Source: CBDUXT01 sp965371245
GTDB lineage: Bacteria > Planctomycetota > Phycisphaerae > UBA1845
Reading direction: 5' to 3'
Length of the DNA stretch: 64,000 nucleotides
Assembly: GCA_965371245.1 (NCBI GenBank)
Contig: CBDUXT010000021.1
Coordinates: 3,918 to 67,917, forward strand
Numbering within the stretch: position 1 is the stretch's first letter; each line of letters starts with the position of its first letter. This document shows, in pieces, positions 7,912 to 16,836 of this stretch. Position numbers and translations under genes: made by a program. The notes under the pieces are model-generated. The model searched no databases. It saw only the letters and a program-made list of their open reading frames with translations, and was not told the origin of the DNA.

Positions 7912-9277
7912 GCTCTTCGCAGACGCGCAGCGTCTCGTTGACCGCGCACAGTTCCTGCGCAGCACCGGACGGGTGGCCCAGGTCAGTGGATTGACCGTCA
8001 GGGCCGACGGGCTGATGGTCCCGGTCGGGTCGATGTGCGTGATCGAGAGGCCCACGGGGCGGGCGATCGTGGCACAGGTCGTAGCGACCCAAGGCGACCG
8101 GGCGGTGTTGATGCCGCTCAGCGAGCCGCAGGGCGTCAGCGTCGGTGACTCCGTCTCGACGCGCGTCGGTCTTGAGTTCGTCCCCGTCGGGCGACAGATG
8201 CTCGGCAGTGTGCTCGACGGGATGGGACGCCCGATCGGTGGTCGGACCTCGTTCACCGCCGAGGCGCACTATCCGGTGTTCCAGGACGCGCCGCCCGCGC
8301 TATCCCGCGCGCCCATCGAGGCGGCGCTGCCCACGGGGATTCGGGCGATTGACGCGATGCATACGCTCGGCGGCGGACAGCGGCTCGGCGTGTTCGCCGG
8401 TACCGGCGTGGGCAAGAGCGTGCTCATGGGGATGATCGCGCGCTTCACGAAAGCGGACGTCATCGTTGTGGCACTCGTAGGTGAGCGCGGGCGCGAGGTT
8501 GGCGAGTTTCTGCGAAAAGACCTGGGCGAAGAAGGCATGACGCGGTGCGTGTTGATCGTCAGCACGTCCGATGAATCTCCCGTGCTGCGTGTTCGCGCTC
8601 CGTTCGTCGCCACGGCGGTGGCTGAGTATTTCCGCGACCAGGGGAACGACGTATTACTGATGGCCGACTCCATCACACGGATGGCGATGGCCCAGCGGCA
8701 GATCGGCCTGGCCGCCGGCGAGCCACCGACGGCGAAGGGGTACCCCCCGAGTGTCTTCTCGTTGTTGCCGAAACTTCTCGAGCGCAGCGGTCGGGCGGAA
8801 GTCGGCAGTATCACCGGGCTGTACACCGTCTTGGTGGAGGGCGATGACATCAACGAACCGGTGTCCGACGCGATCCGCGGGATTTTGGATGGTCACGTGT
8901 GGCTCTCGCGCGACCTGGCCAACCGCGGGCATTACCCGGCCGTGTCCGTCATAGAGAGCATCAGCCGCGTGATGAACGACGTCGCCGGCAGCGCGCACAA
9001 GCAGGCGGCGGCGACGATCCGCCGCGTTCTCGCCGTGTGGGAGGACATTGAGGATCTGGTCAACGTGGGCGCGTACGCACCCGGCGCGAACGTCGAGTTT
9101 GACGTGGCCGTCAAGATGAAGCCGGCGATTGATGAGTTTCTTCGCCAGCCCGTGGCCGAGCCGGCCGACTTCGACGCCTCCGTCGAGCAGTTGATTGTTT
9201 TGGCGACCGAAGCGGACGAGGCGCGAGAGCGGTTCGCGGTCGAGGCAGGACCATCGGTGGCGCGGAAGGCGTCCTGA
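7904..9277 (+). CDS. fliI: Flagellum-specific export ATPase FliI
   Basis: This 457-residue F1-beta-like ATPase has Walker A AGTGVGKS (165-172). It also has the VGERGREVGEF segment and VLLMADSITRMAMAQR (Walker B region). The SVFSLLPKLLERSG and SLLP-type motifs are typical of type III export ATPases. It energises substrate unloading at the export gate. The start at 7904 overlaps the fliH stop by 8 bp, which favours translational coupling; the frame is open further upstream but out of register with fliH. Confidence 0.96.
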   Translation: MTELFADAQRLVDRAQFLRSTGRVAQVSGLTVRADGLMVPVGSMCVIERPTGRAIVAQVVATQGDRAVLMPLSEPQGVSVGDSVSTRVGLEFVPVGRQMLGSVLDGMGRPIGGRTSFTAEAHYPVFQDAPPALSRAPIEAALPTGIRAIDAMHTLGGGQRLGVFAGTGVGKSVLMGMIARFTKADVIVVALVGERGREVGEFLRKDLGEEGMTRCVLIVSTSDESPVLRVRAPFVATAVAEYFRDQGNDVLLMADSITRMAMAQRQIGLAAGEPPTAKGYPPSVFSLLPKLLERSGRAEVGSITGLYTVLVEGDDINEPVSDAIRGILDGHVWLSRDLANRGHYPAVSVIESISRVMNDVAGSAHKQAAATIRRVLAVWEDIEDLVNVGAYAPGANVEFDVAVKMKPAIDEFLRQPVAEPADFDASVEQLIVLATEADEARERFAVEAGPSVARKAS

Positions 9278-9288
9278 GCGAGTGAAGC

Positions 9289-9768
9289 ATGGCACAGGGG
9301 TTTCGATTTCGGCTCGAGGTTGTCGAGACGTTGCGGCGGCGCGCTCGCGATGCCCAGCGGCGCGTGGTGGCCAAGAGGCTTCGGGTGGTCGCCGACCTCG
9401 AGCAACGGATCGCCCGGCTCGCGGAGGCACTTACCGAGGGCACGGATCGGTGTCGCGCGTCACAACAGACGCGCGGGTCGTTCAATATCGACGGCATGAA
9501 CCAACACTTGCTTCGTCGGGCTTGGCTGGAACAGTCGATCGCCGGCGCCGAGGTCGAGAAGGAGCGCGCGCAGTCCGAAGTGTCCGAAGCGCAGGCATCG
9601 CTCGCCGAAGCATCGCAGCATCTTCGAGTGATCGAGAAACTTCGCGAGCGCCAGTTCAGGCGGCATTGCGCCGAGAACGCCCGTCGCCAGCAGGCACAAA
9701 GCGATGAGGCAACCCTACAGCGTTATCTGAGACGGCAACGGAGCGGCCGTGCGGAGATGTTCGCATGA
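9289..9768 (+). CDS. fliJ: FliJ-like flagellar export stalk protein
   Basis: The 159-residue protein is almost entirely charged coiled coil. It begins with FRFRLEVVETLRRRARDAQ, a typical FliJ N-terminus (F-x-L-x-x-V-L-x-x-R). FliJ is the central stalk of the FliH-FliI complex and contacts FlhA. It follows fliI by 11 bp and shares an ATGA overlap with the next gene. FliJ proteins are weakly conserved, so the call rests on size, composition and position. Confidence 0.8.
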   Translation: MAQGFRFRLEVVETLRRRARDAQRRVVAKRLRVVADLEQRIARLAEALTEGTDRCRASQQTRGSFNIDGMNQHLLRRAWLEQSIAGAEVEKERAQSEVSEAQASLAEASQHLRVIEKLRERQFRRHCAENARRQQAQSDEATLQRYLRRQRSGRAEMFA

Positions 9769-10448
9769 TGAACGGTTCGTCCATCCTCCGGCGTACCTAC
9801 GACGGCATCGTTTTGTTCGCCTTGCTCAACATGCTGGGACTGGGTGCTCTCGTGGCCGTGCTCGTCAGCTCGGGCGCCGTGGATGCCGAGAAGGTCCGCA
9901 CGATCGTATCGATCCTGCGCGGTGAGGACACGGCGGCCGCGCTGGAACAGCCCGACGACTCGACCGTCGTCGCCGAGGAACCCGCGGAGCCGGCCGTCGG
10001 GGCCGACGCGATCGCCGAAGCGCAGCGAAGCGCGCAGATCGCCCGACTCGAGAGCGATCGAATCAAGGCTGAGCTCGACCAGCGATTGGCCCTGAACAAC
10101 AGCATCCTGCTGCGTGTCACGACGGAACGCGAGCGGTTCTGGAAGGAGCGCGAGGCGGCTCAGAAGAAGGAAGCGTTGTCGAAGAAACGGCGACGCGACA
10201 CGGGATTCCGGAAGCAACTCGACATTATTGAGGCCTTAAAACCGAAGGTGGCCGTTGAGCATCTCTTGGCGCTGCCCGACGCCGACGAGGCGTCTCGCAT
10301 CCTCCTTCAGATGGACACGCGCAAGGCCAAGAAGATCGTTGAGGCGGCCAAGACACCCGGGCAACTGTCGCGGATGAAAGTCATCCTCCAACGTGTGCGC
10401 GAGGTTGCCCCGGATCGGTCGGACGAACTGGACCCGACAGCTCCGTAG
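9765..10448 (+). CDS. MotE-like membrane protein with MgtE-N-like C-terminus
   Basis: This 227-residue protein has one N-terminal membrane helix (about 14-34). A long charged coiled coil (about 80-150) follows, then a small domain, VEHLLALPDADEASRILLQM followed by DTRKAKKIVEA, that resembles the MgtE N-terminal fold seen in MotE proteins. It starts within the fliJ stop (ATGA overlap) and precedes fliK. Genes of this design sit at the fliJ-fliK position in many bacteria (motE, ylxF). MotE is reported to assist stator or export function, but its exact role here cannot be read from sequence. Confidence 0.7.
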   Translation: MMNGSSILRRTYDGIVLFALLNMLGLGALVAVLVSSGAVDAEKVRTIVSILRGEDTAAALEQPDDSTVVAEEPAEPAVGADAIAEAQRSAQIARLESDRIKAELDQRLALNNSILLRVTTERERFWKEREAAQKKEALSKKRRRDTGFRKQLDIIEALKPKVAVEHLLALPDADEASRILLQMDTRKAKKIVEAAKTPGQLSRMKVILQRVREVAPDRSDELDPTAP

Positions 10449-10458
10449 GGAATCGACC

Positions 10459-11796
10459 ATGACGACAGCATCCAACACGGTGGTATCAACGCGCGCTCCG
10501 GCGGCGACGGGCCGACCGGCCGCCGCGACGCAGCGACAGGTCCGGGATGAGGCAGCCGAGGATGTTGCGGCCACCGGCGGCGTGGCCTTCGATCTCGTCC
10601 TCGACACGATGCGCGGTCTGGCACGGGCAGCCCGCGCGGGGTTTGAGGGAAGAGCGTCGGCGGCACAAGTTTTCGAGCCGGTGGCGGATGACGCGCACGG
10701 GCACCGACAGTCGTCGTTGGAGAACGAATACCACGCCGACGTGACGGATCGATCAGACGGCCGACAGGCGGAGCGGAACGGGCTGGAGGCTCGTCGCCAG
10801 GCGAAGACCGAGGTTTCTTCCGCTTTCCAGGCGGCGGACGCCCGCGCTGCGCAGCGGATCGAGGAGGACCGCAGCGGCGGTCTTCGCGGGCAAACGCCGC
10901 GCGACGCGGAAACGGTTCTTGGAAAATCAGCCCGGCGCGCGATTCAGGGCGACGCGAGCGGCGAGGGTCGCCTCGGGCTCGGCGCGGGTGGCGAGGGTCG
11001 AAGCCCAGCGGTACGCGATACGCTGGGTGCCGCGCCCTTGACATCACCGCGTGGTGAGGCCGGTTCGCCCCGGTCGGCACCGAGTGGCGTGGTTCAGTCC
11101 ACGGAACGAAGTGAGCGACCCTCCGGGAGTGGTCCGGCGATGCGGCTGGCGAGGGTGTTGGCCTCGGGTCGGAACTCCGGCGCCGAGATGGCGAGATCCA
11201 CGGCCGTCGCGCCGGGATCGACTCGCGCGGGAGGGCGTGGAGAGTCCCCGACCCGCGCACCAAACGCAAAGCCCGGGCAGGCACGCCGCTTCGTGCCGGG
11301 CGAACCGAGGGCGTCGGGCTCGTCGCCCCGTGTCGATTCGTCACCGTTCGACGAGCTTGTTCGATCGATGCGTCTGCGGACGGGCACCCGATATTCCTCC
11401 GCCCGGATCCAATTGAATCCGCCCGAGCTCGGACGGATTCAGGTCGATATCCGTGTGGTGGCCGACCGGACCCGAGTCGAGATTCGCGCCGAGAACCCGG
11501 CGGCGAAGAAGCTGCTGGAGAGGCGCGGCGCCCAATTGTCGGCCGCGCTGGAACGACAGGGCATTGTCCTTGATGCGTTCGAGGTGTCTTCGGAGGAACT
11601 CGATACGGATCCGACCGCACACGGCGCGGACGGAGCCTCTTTCTTCGCCGAGCACCAAGGTCGAGGCGATGTGTCGTCCGGCGCATCGTCCCTTGCCAGG
11701 GACTCTGACTTGAGTGCCACGGAAATGGCTCCGGATGCCGGGCCGGGAATCGTACAGGCGGTCGTGTCGGAGACACGGCTGGACATCAGGATATAA
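10459..11796 (+). CDS. fliK: Flagellar hook-length control protein FliK
   Basis: The first roughly 300 of 445 residues are low-complexity Ala/Arg/Gly/Ser-rich, as in FliK molecular rulers. The C-terminal Flg_hook domain is clear: RIQLNPPELGRIQVDIRV, then AAKKLLERRGAQLSAALERQG. The domain binds FlhB and switches export from hook to filament substrates. The start at 10459 follows the upstream stop by 10 bp and avoids overlapping it. flgD and flgE, the hook cap and hook genes it acts with, follow. Confidence 0.88.
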   Translation: MTTASNTVVSTRAPAATGRPAAATQRQVRDEAAEDVAATGGVAFDLVLDTMRGLARAARAGFEGRASAAQVFEPVADDAHGHRQSSLENEYHADVTDRSDGRQAERNGLEARRQAKTEVSSAFQAADARAAQRIEEDRSGGLRGQTPRDAETVLGKSARRAIQGDASGEGRLGLGAGGEGRSPAVRDTLGAAPLTSPRGEAGSPRSAPSGVVQSTERSERPSGSGPAMRLARVLASGRNSGAEMARSTAVAPGSTRAGGRGESPTRAPNAKPGQARRFVPGEPRASGSSPRVDSSPFDELVRSMRLRTGTRYSSARIQLNPPELGRIQVDIRVVADRTRVEIRAENPAAKKLLERRGAQLSAALERQGIVLDAFEVSSEELDTDPTAHGADGASFFAEHQGRGDVSSGASSLARDSDLSATEMAPDAGPGIVQAVVSETRLDIRI

Positions 11797-11883
11797 CCCG
11801 GCGCGCCCGTGGTGCGACGTGGTTACCGATGCGGCAGGCGGAGCCGGCGCCGCGTGGGAATAAGCAGGAACGGAGTTACGACC

Positions 11884-12516
11884 GTGGAAGCGATCAACTC
11901 GACGGCGGCGGTGTCGCAGCCGATCGGCGCCGGAACCGCGAACACGCTGGGCGAACTGGGGAGCGAGGATTTCCTCAACCTGTTGATCGTCCAGCTCACC
12001 AACCAGGATCCCTTCGAGCCGGTGGGCAATGATGAACTGCTCCGACAGATATCGTCCGTGCGCGACATCGAACTGTCGACGGCACAGACGTCTTCGCTCC
12101 AGGCATTGACCGTATCGCTCGGCGCCCTCGCGGGTCGTCGGCAGTTCGAGTCTGTCTCGGCGCTGATCGGTCAGCACGTGACCGGCCAACCCGATGCGAC
12201 GGGCGTCGCCCCCTCGGGCGTCGTCGTGGGCATTCGTTTTGCGAACGGGACGGAGCCCACGCTCCAACTGGACACGGGGGCCGAGCTGCCGGTCGATGAG
12301 GTCGTGGCCGTCCAAACTCCGCTTCGCGCGGGCGAGGCGTTGGTCGGGCTGGTCGTGAGCGGTCTGGATCGTCGCGACCCGGCGAGTGTCGAGCTTGTGG
12401 AAGGCGTCGTGGCGAGCGCGCAGCTCGAGGAGAGGGGTGGCGTGCTTCTTCAGTTGGACTCGGGTGAGGCGCTGCGCCTGCGCGACGTACTCAACGCCGT
12501 GTCGGCGGCGGCCTAG
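11884..12516 (+). CDS. flgD: Flagellar hook cap (hook assembly) protein FlgD
   Basis: The 210-residue product contains the FlgD signature FLNLLIVQLTNQDPFEPVGN (about 32-51). ELLRQISSVRDIELS follows, and then a beta-rich C-terminal half. FlgD caps the growing hook and guides FlgE polymerisation. A GTG start at 11884 is chosen because it sits 7 bp after GGAACGGAG. The frame is open to an ATG at 11809, but that adds an Arg-rich stretch unlike FlgD. flgE follows after 100 bp. Confidence 0.88.
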   Translation: MEAINSTAAVSQPIGAGTANTLGELGSEDFLNLLIVQLTNQDPFEPVGNDELLRQISSVRDIELSTAQTSSLQALTVSLGALAGRRQFESVSALIGQHVTGQPDATGVAPSGVVVGIRFANGTEPTLQLDTGAELPVDEVVAVQTPLRAGEALVGLVVSGLDRRDPASVELVEGVVASAQLEERGGVLLQLDSGEALRLRDVLNAVSAAA

Positions 12517-12616
12517 GCGGTCCATCTGGAGGGCGTGGTAGAACCGACGCACGAACACCATCGCTACCCGGCGCGAGAGCGTCCGGCGGGAGCGCAAGCA
12601 GGAAGGAACGCGAAGT

Positions 12617-14314
12617 ATGTCACTCACCTCGGCCATGCTGGTGGGATTCACCGGCATCAACAGCAACACGGTCGCCGTGGATACGGTTGGTAACAACCTG
12701 GCGAACACCAACACGACGGCCTTCAAGAACCAGCGTACGCTGTTCGAGACATTGCTCTACCACACCATCAGCGAGGGTCAAGGACCCAGCGACGACAGTG
12801 GGGGAACGCTGCCGCGACAGATCGGGTTCGGTTCGACGGTCGCCTCGCTTCAGCGTGACTTCTCCCAAGGCGGGTTCGAAAGCACCGGCTTCCAAAGCGA
12901 CCTGGCGGTCGATGGCGACGGTTTGTTCATTCTCACGGCGAGCACCGGCGAGCCGGTCTATACGCGGGACGGGTCGTTCCGGCTGGATGTCTCGCAGACG
13001 CTGGTGTCCGCCAACGGAGCCCCGGTGCAGGTGTTCGCCGCCGACCCTGGCGGCAACATCGATCTCAACACACTCACGGATTTGGTGATTCCGCTCGGAA
13101 GTGCCTCGCAGGCCGTCGCGACCACGCTGGTGGAGATGGACGGGCGGCTGGACAACAACACGAACCTCGCTTCGGCGGGTGCCGTGTCCACGTCACAGGC
13201 TTTGACGATCGCCGGTGGCGCGCCGGCGTCGGCCGCGACGGCGCTGACCGCGCTGGTGGACGCGACCGGCCTGCCACTGTTCGCCACGGGCGATGAGCTG
13301 ACGCTGAATGGGAGTCGGGGCGGCATCGCGACCGAAGAGGCGGTCTTCGTCGTCGGCACGACCGGCGCGACGTTGGGCGATTTGGCGAGCGCCCTGGAGG
13401 CCGCGCTGGGCGTCAACACCGACCCCTCTACAGGCGGGACCCCCGGCGTTACGGTCTCGGACGGCTCGCAGTTTCCGGCCGGAGCCCTGGTGATTCAGTC
13501 GAACCTCGGAGAGATCAACGCCGTGTCGTTGGACGGCGGCTCCGTCGTGAACACGACGGGTCCGGTGGTATCGCCGTTTGCCTTTTCCGCGGTCTCAGAC
13601 GCGGTCGGTGGCGGTGTGACCACGACGTTTCGGGTGTTCGATTCGCTGGGCAATCCGGTGGATGTGCGGCTGCGCGCCGTGCTGGAATCAAAATCCGACA
13701 CGGGGACGACGTGGCGGTTCTACGCCGAGTCCATCGATGACACCGATGCGTCAGTCGCTCTGGGCACCGGTACGGTGACGTTCGATTCAAATGGGCAGTT
13801 TGTGGCCGCGACCGGAACAGACCTGACCATCGACCTGGCCGGCACGGGGGCGGCGACGCCGCTGGCGTTGACGCTGGATTTCGCCGCGTTGACCGGGCTT
13901 TCCGGACCCGACGGTACGTCGCAGCTCATCATGGCGAGTCAGGACGGCGCGCCGCCGGGCATTCTGAGCGGTTACTCGATTGACCGTGACGGGATCGTGA
14001 CCGGTGCCTTCACCAATCAGCAGACGCAAGTGCTCGGGCAGGTGGCGCTCGCTCGCTTTCGAAACACGGAGGGCTTGGTCGCGCTGGGCGGCAACACCTT
14101 CGGGGTAGGCCCCAATTCGGGCGACGCGCGGATTGTCGCGCCGCAGACCGCGGGGGCGGGCGCCGTGGTGGCGGGTGGCTTGGAGCAAAGCAACGTGGAG
14201 GTTGCGCGAGAGTTCGTGAACCTGATTACCGCATCGACGGGGATTTCGGCGGCCAGTCGCGTGGTTCGGGTCGCCGATGATCTTCTGCAAGAGTTGCTGC
14301 TGCTGGCGCGGTAG
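12617..14314 (+). CDS. flgE: Flagellar hook protein FlgE
   Basis: This 565-residue axial protein has the N-terminal D0 motif GINSNTVAVDTVGNNLANTN followed by TTAFKNQRTLFE. The conserved DLAVDGDGLFIL and PVYTRDGSFRLD segments lie around 95-125. The C-terminal D0 helix is EQSNVEVAREFVNLITASTG. The middle is a long Thr/Gly/Ala-rich variable domain, larger than in enteric FlgE (about 400 residues). FlgD just upstream and the length separate it from distal-rod FlgF/FlgG. GGAAGGAA precedes the ATG. Confidence 0.92.
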   Translation: MSLTSAMLVGFTGINSNTVAVDTVGNNLANTNTTAFKNQRTLFETLLYHTISEGQGPSDDSGGTLPRQIGFGSTVASLQRDFSQGGFESTGFQSDLAVDGDGLFILTASTGEPVYTRDGSFRLDVSQTLVSANGAPVQVFAADPGGNIDLNTLTDLVIPLGSASQAVATTLVEMDGRLDNNTNLASAGAVSTSQALTIAGGAPASAATALTALVDATGLPLFATGDELTLNGSRGGIATEEAVFVVGTTGATLGDLASALEAALGVNTDPSTGGTPGVTVSDGSQFPAGALVIQSNLGEINAVSLDGGSVVNTTGPVVSPFAFSAVSDAVGGGVTTTFRVFDSLGNPVDVRLRAVLESKSDTGTTWRFYAESIDDTDASVALGTGTVTFDSNGQFVAATGTDLTIDLAGTGAATPLALTLDFAALTGLSGPDGTSQLIMASQDGAPPGILSGYSIDRDGIVTGAFTNQQTQVLGQVALARFRNTEGLVALGGNTFGVGPNSGDARIVAPQTAGAGAVVAGGLEQSNVEVAREFVNLITASTGISAASRVVRVADDLLQELLLLAR

Positions 14315-14351
14315 CAAGCGGCGCGTCCAGCGCCCGGAAGGACGAGTGACG

Positions 14352-14546
14352 ATGATCACCGTCACAAGGTTGGACAAACGGGTCGTCGTGTTGAACGCGG
14401 ACCTGATCAAGATGCTCGAGGCGACGCCGGACACGATCATTACGCTCATCAACGGCGACACGATCATTGTTCGCGATTCCGTCGAAGAGGTGGTCAAGCG
14501 GGCGGTCGATTACCAGCGGCAGGTGCGCGGGTTTCAGGTCGTCTGA
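14352..14546 (+). CDS. flbD: FlbD-like flagellar protein
   Basis: This 64-residue protein starts MITVTRLDKRVVVLNADLIK. It has the conserved INGDTIIVRDSVEEVVKRAVDYQR, matching the small FlbD family found next to flgE and motA in many cluster-type flagellar loci. AGGACGAG lies just before the start at 14352. The family is common in Firmicutes-like gene orders, and its function is poorly defined. It is not the transcriptional regulator FlbD of Caulobacter. Confidence 0.85.
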   Translation: MITVTRLDKRVVVLNADLIKMLEATPDTIITLINGDTIIVRDSVEEVVKRAVDYQRQVRGFQVV

Positions 14547-14589
14547 TCGCCCGTGGGCTTGGCGCCCGTTGAGGACGGGTTTATCGGCC

Positions 14590-14611
14590 CGCCGCGGTTC
14601 AACGCGGCGGC
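14590..14611 (+). terminator. GC-rich hairpin after flbD
   Basis: CCGCCGCG (14590-14597) and CGCGGCGG (14604-14611) form a perfect 8-bp stem around GTTCAA in the 151-bp flbD-motA gap. There is no T run, so this may be a Rho-assisted end, a processing site or an unrelated palindrome. Confidence 0.3.
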
Positions 14612-14625
14612 GGCGGCTCACGGCT

Positions 14626-14653
14626 AAGTGAGCGTCGCCGGCAGGTCGATACC
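14626..14653 (+). promoter_or_regulatory. Possible sigma-28 promoter for motA
   Basis: TAAG at 14626-14629, a 16-bp spacer and GTCGATAC at 14646-14653 resemble the FliA consensus TAAA-N15-GCCGATAA. The motif lies 45 bp before motA. A FliA-type sigma factor is encoded at 26378. The match is partial. Confidence 0.3.
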
Positions 14654-14697
14654 GATGGTGGTGCCCTGGTAAGCCGCTGGGGCGGACGGAACGGACC

Positions 14698-15471
14698 ATG
14701 GATATTGCAACGGTTATCGGTCTGGTCTCGGGAACGGCGCTGCTCCTGTGGGCCATCATGGGCAAGAGCGACCTGGGAACGTTCATCGACGGCGGATCGG
14801 TAGCGATTGTTCTGGGTGGCTCGGTCAGTGCGGCGATGGTGAGCTTTCCGATCGGCAACATCATTGGGATCGCCAGGGTGGTCAAGAATTGCTTCTTCGC
14901 CCGATCCCGAGATCCGGGCGCGCTCATCGGCGAGATGGTCCGGTACGCGGAGGTCGCCCGACGTGACGGGATCCTCGCGCTCGAGAACGTAACCAACGAG
15001 ATCGACGACCCATTCTTAGTGTCGGGTATCCAGATGGCGATCGACGGGACGGACCCGGACCTGATCCAGTCGGTCCTGATGAGCGATCTCGAAGCGGTCG
15101 AGGCGCGGCATGCGGAGGGCAAGGCGCTGTTCGACAACATCGGGCGATTTGCGCCGGCGTTCGGCATGATCGGTACGCTGATTGGGCTGGTCATCATGCT
15201 CAAGAACATGGAGGACCCCGCGAGCATCGGGCCGGCGATGGCGGTGGCGCTGTTGACCACGATGTACGGTGCGCTGCTGGCGAACCTGATCGCGTTGCCC
15301 ATGGCGGAGAAGCTGGGGCTGCGCAGCCGGGAAGAAGGGCTGCTCAGCATGATCGTGGTGCGCGGGGTGATGGCGATCCAGTCCGGCGACAATCCGAGGA
15401 TCGTAGAGCAAAAGCTCAAGACGTTCCTACCGAACCGGCTCCGTGATGGGGCGGGGGCGCAGGCAGCCTAG
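14698..15471 (+). CDS. motA: Flagellar stator protein MotA
   Basis: The 257-residue protein is MotA/PomA length, with four membrane helices: the first near 4-19, the second near 32-52, and the last two around 150-205. The signature FAPAFGMIGTLIGLVIMLKN and AVALLTTMYGALLANL segments are intact. A cytoplasmic loop carries charged residues that contact FliG. With MotB it forms the ion channel that drives rotation. GGACGGAA precedes the ATG, and motB follows by 11 bp. Confidence 0.96.
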   Translation: MDIATVIGLVSGTALLLWAIMGKSDLGTFIDGGSVAIVLGGSVSAAMVSFPIGNIIGIARVVKNCFFARSRDPGALIGEMVRYAEVARRDGILALENVTNEIDDPFLVSGIQMAIDGTDPDLIQSVLMSDLEAVEARHAEGKALFDNIGRFAPAFGMIGTLIGLVIMLKNMEDPASIGPAMAVALLTTMYGALLANLIALPMAEKLGLRSREEGLLSMIVVRGVMAIQSGDNPRIVEQKLKTFLPNRLRDGAGAQAA

Positions 15472-15482
15472 AGGTTCGCGCG

Positions 15483-16244
15483 ATGGCAAGCAAGAAACCT
15501 GATAAACCGGCCGGCGCGCCCGAGTGGATGGTGACCTACGGCGACGCGATGACGTTGCTACTGGCTTTCTTCGTGATCATCGTCTCCATGAGTGAGGTCA
15601 AGCAGGACGAGCGTTTTCAGCAGGTCATGGAGTCACTCCGTCGTGCCTTCGGTGGCTACGTCGGCTCGGTGGGCGACGTTCCCGTTCAGAACACACCGAC
15701 GAACACGCTGATCCAGCGATTGCTGGAACTCGACGCGCCGATCTATCAAGACAAAAAGGGTGACTCGGAGGAGGAAGGGATCCATGGCCGGCGGTTTCGA
15801 GTTACCGACGTGCGTGACGGGTTGGAGGTCGTGATCGGCGGTCGGATCACCTTCGAGCGGTTCAGCGCGACGCTCAAGCCCGAGGGGCGCGACTTGATCG
15901 GGCGTGCGGCCGAGCTATTGGCCGGCTACAACACGCGCATCCTGATCCGTGGTCACGCGACACGTGAGCCCCTACCGCCCGATTCGCTTTACGAGGACGC
16001 GCGCGATCTATCCTATGCGCGGGCGCGGGCTGTTTCGCAGGAACTGGAGCGCCACGGCGTTCGACGCGTCCGGCTGGTGCCGGTGGTCGTCGGCAATACT
16101 GCTCCGGTGGCACGGCAGGCGTACACGGAGGCGCGCCGGGCGCTGAACCGGCGTGTGGAGATTCTGGTTACGGAGGACCTCATCGATGACTACGCCGGTT
16201 CCACGCTGGCGGATGATCTGAAGGAGTCCCCGAATGGCAAATGA
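15483..16244 (+). CDS. motB: Flagellar stator protein MotB
   Basis: The N-terminus has PEWMVTYGDAMTLLLAFFVI, with the ion-carrying Asp in YGDAMTLL of the single membrane helix. The plug region follows, then an OmpA-like peptidoglycan-binding domain containing LIRGHATREPLPPDS and YARARAVSQEL. Length is 253 residues. The C-terminal 11 bp overlap the start of fliL. MotA is directly upstream. Whether protons or sodium are used cannot be decided here. Confidence 0.95.
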   Translation: MASKKPDKPAGAPEWMVTYGDAMTLLLAFFVIIVSMSEVKQDERFQQVMESLRRAFGGYVGSVGDVPVQNTPTNTLIQRLLELDAPIYQDKKGDSEEEGIHGRRFRVTDVRDGLEVVIGGRITFERFSATLKPEGRDLIGRAAELLAGYNTRILIRGHATREPLPPDSLYEDARDLSYARARAVSQELERHGVRRVRLVPVVVGNTAPVARQAYTEARRALNRRVEILVTEDLIDDYAGSTLADDLKESPNGK

Positions 16245-16761
16245 AGAAGGCGGTCTGGCACCGGAGGTGGACGGGGGGCGAACCCGCCGTCTCTTTCCGG
16301 TGATGGTCGTGGCGCTCTTGATGGGGGTGGAGGGCGTCGGAGTGTTTTTCCTGGCCAAGGCGATCAGCCCGACGCCCGTAGCGGTACTAGCAGCGGGCGT
16401 CGAGGGCGAAGACGGTGCCGACTCGACCGGGAAAAACGCCTTGATCGAGGTTGAGCTGGCCGACTGCCGCCCCAGCAACATGATGGGTGGCAAGTTCATT
16501 ACGTTCGACATGCGCGTATCAGGGCTGGTAGCGGCCGAGGATGTTGAGCGGGCGGAGCGGCTCATTCGGGCCAAGCGTGCGCGGCTTGAGGACGGGGTCA
16601 ACACTGTTATCCGCAGCGCCGAGCCCAAGCACCTGAACGAGCCGAAGCTGACCACCATCAAACGGCGCCTCAAGTACGAATTCGATGAAATCTTCGGCGA
16701 TGATCAACTGATCAAGGAGGTGTTGATCCCAAAGTGGCTTCAGTCACGACGGGGGGTTTGA
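16234..16761 (+). CDS. fliL: Flagellar basal-body associated protein FliL
   Basis: This 175-residue protein has one N-terminal membrane helix (about 22-46, FPVMVVALLMGVEGVGVFFLAKA) and a periplasmic domain. The domain contains KFITFDMRVSGLV and ends LIKEVLIPKWLQSRRG, as in FliL. FliL rings surround the stator and support torque. It overlaps motB by 11 bp, with GGAG upstream inside motB. In most clusters fliM would come next; here a FliN-like gene follows instead. Confidence 0.87.
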   Translation: MANEEGGLAPEVDGGRTRRLFPVMVVALLMGVEGVGVFFLAKAISPTPVAVLAAGVEGEDGADSTGKNALIEVELADCRPSNMMGGKFITFDMRVSGLVAAEDVERAERLIRAKRARLEDGVNTVIRSAEPKHLNEPKLTTIKRRLKYEFDEIFGDDQLIKEVLIPKWLQSRRGV

Positions 16762-16836
16762 TTGTCGGTGCCTGCGACGATGCTCCGATAGTAGCCCGTA
16801 GCCGAATCAGCGGAACCTTTTTTCACGGATGGAGTC

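Noticed and set aside
10393..10458. Earlier ATG for fliK, flgD (11809), fliH (7153), fliI (7787) and apt (46736)
   Set aside because: The added residues are Arg-rich, overlap the preceding gene or gap and do not fit the families; later starts have better spacing or SD.
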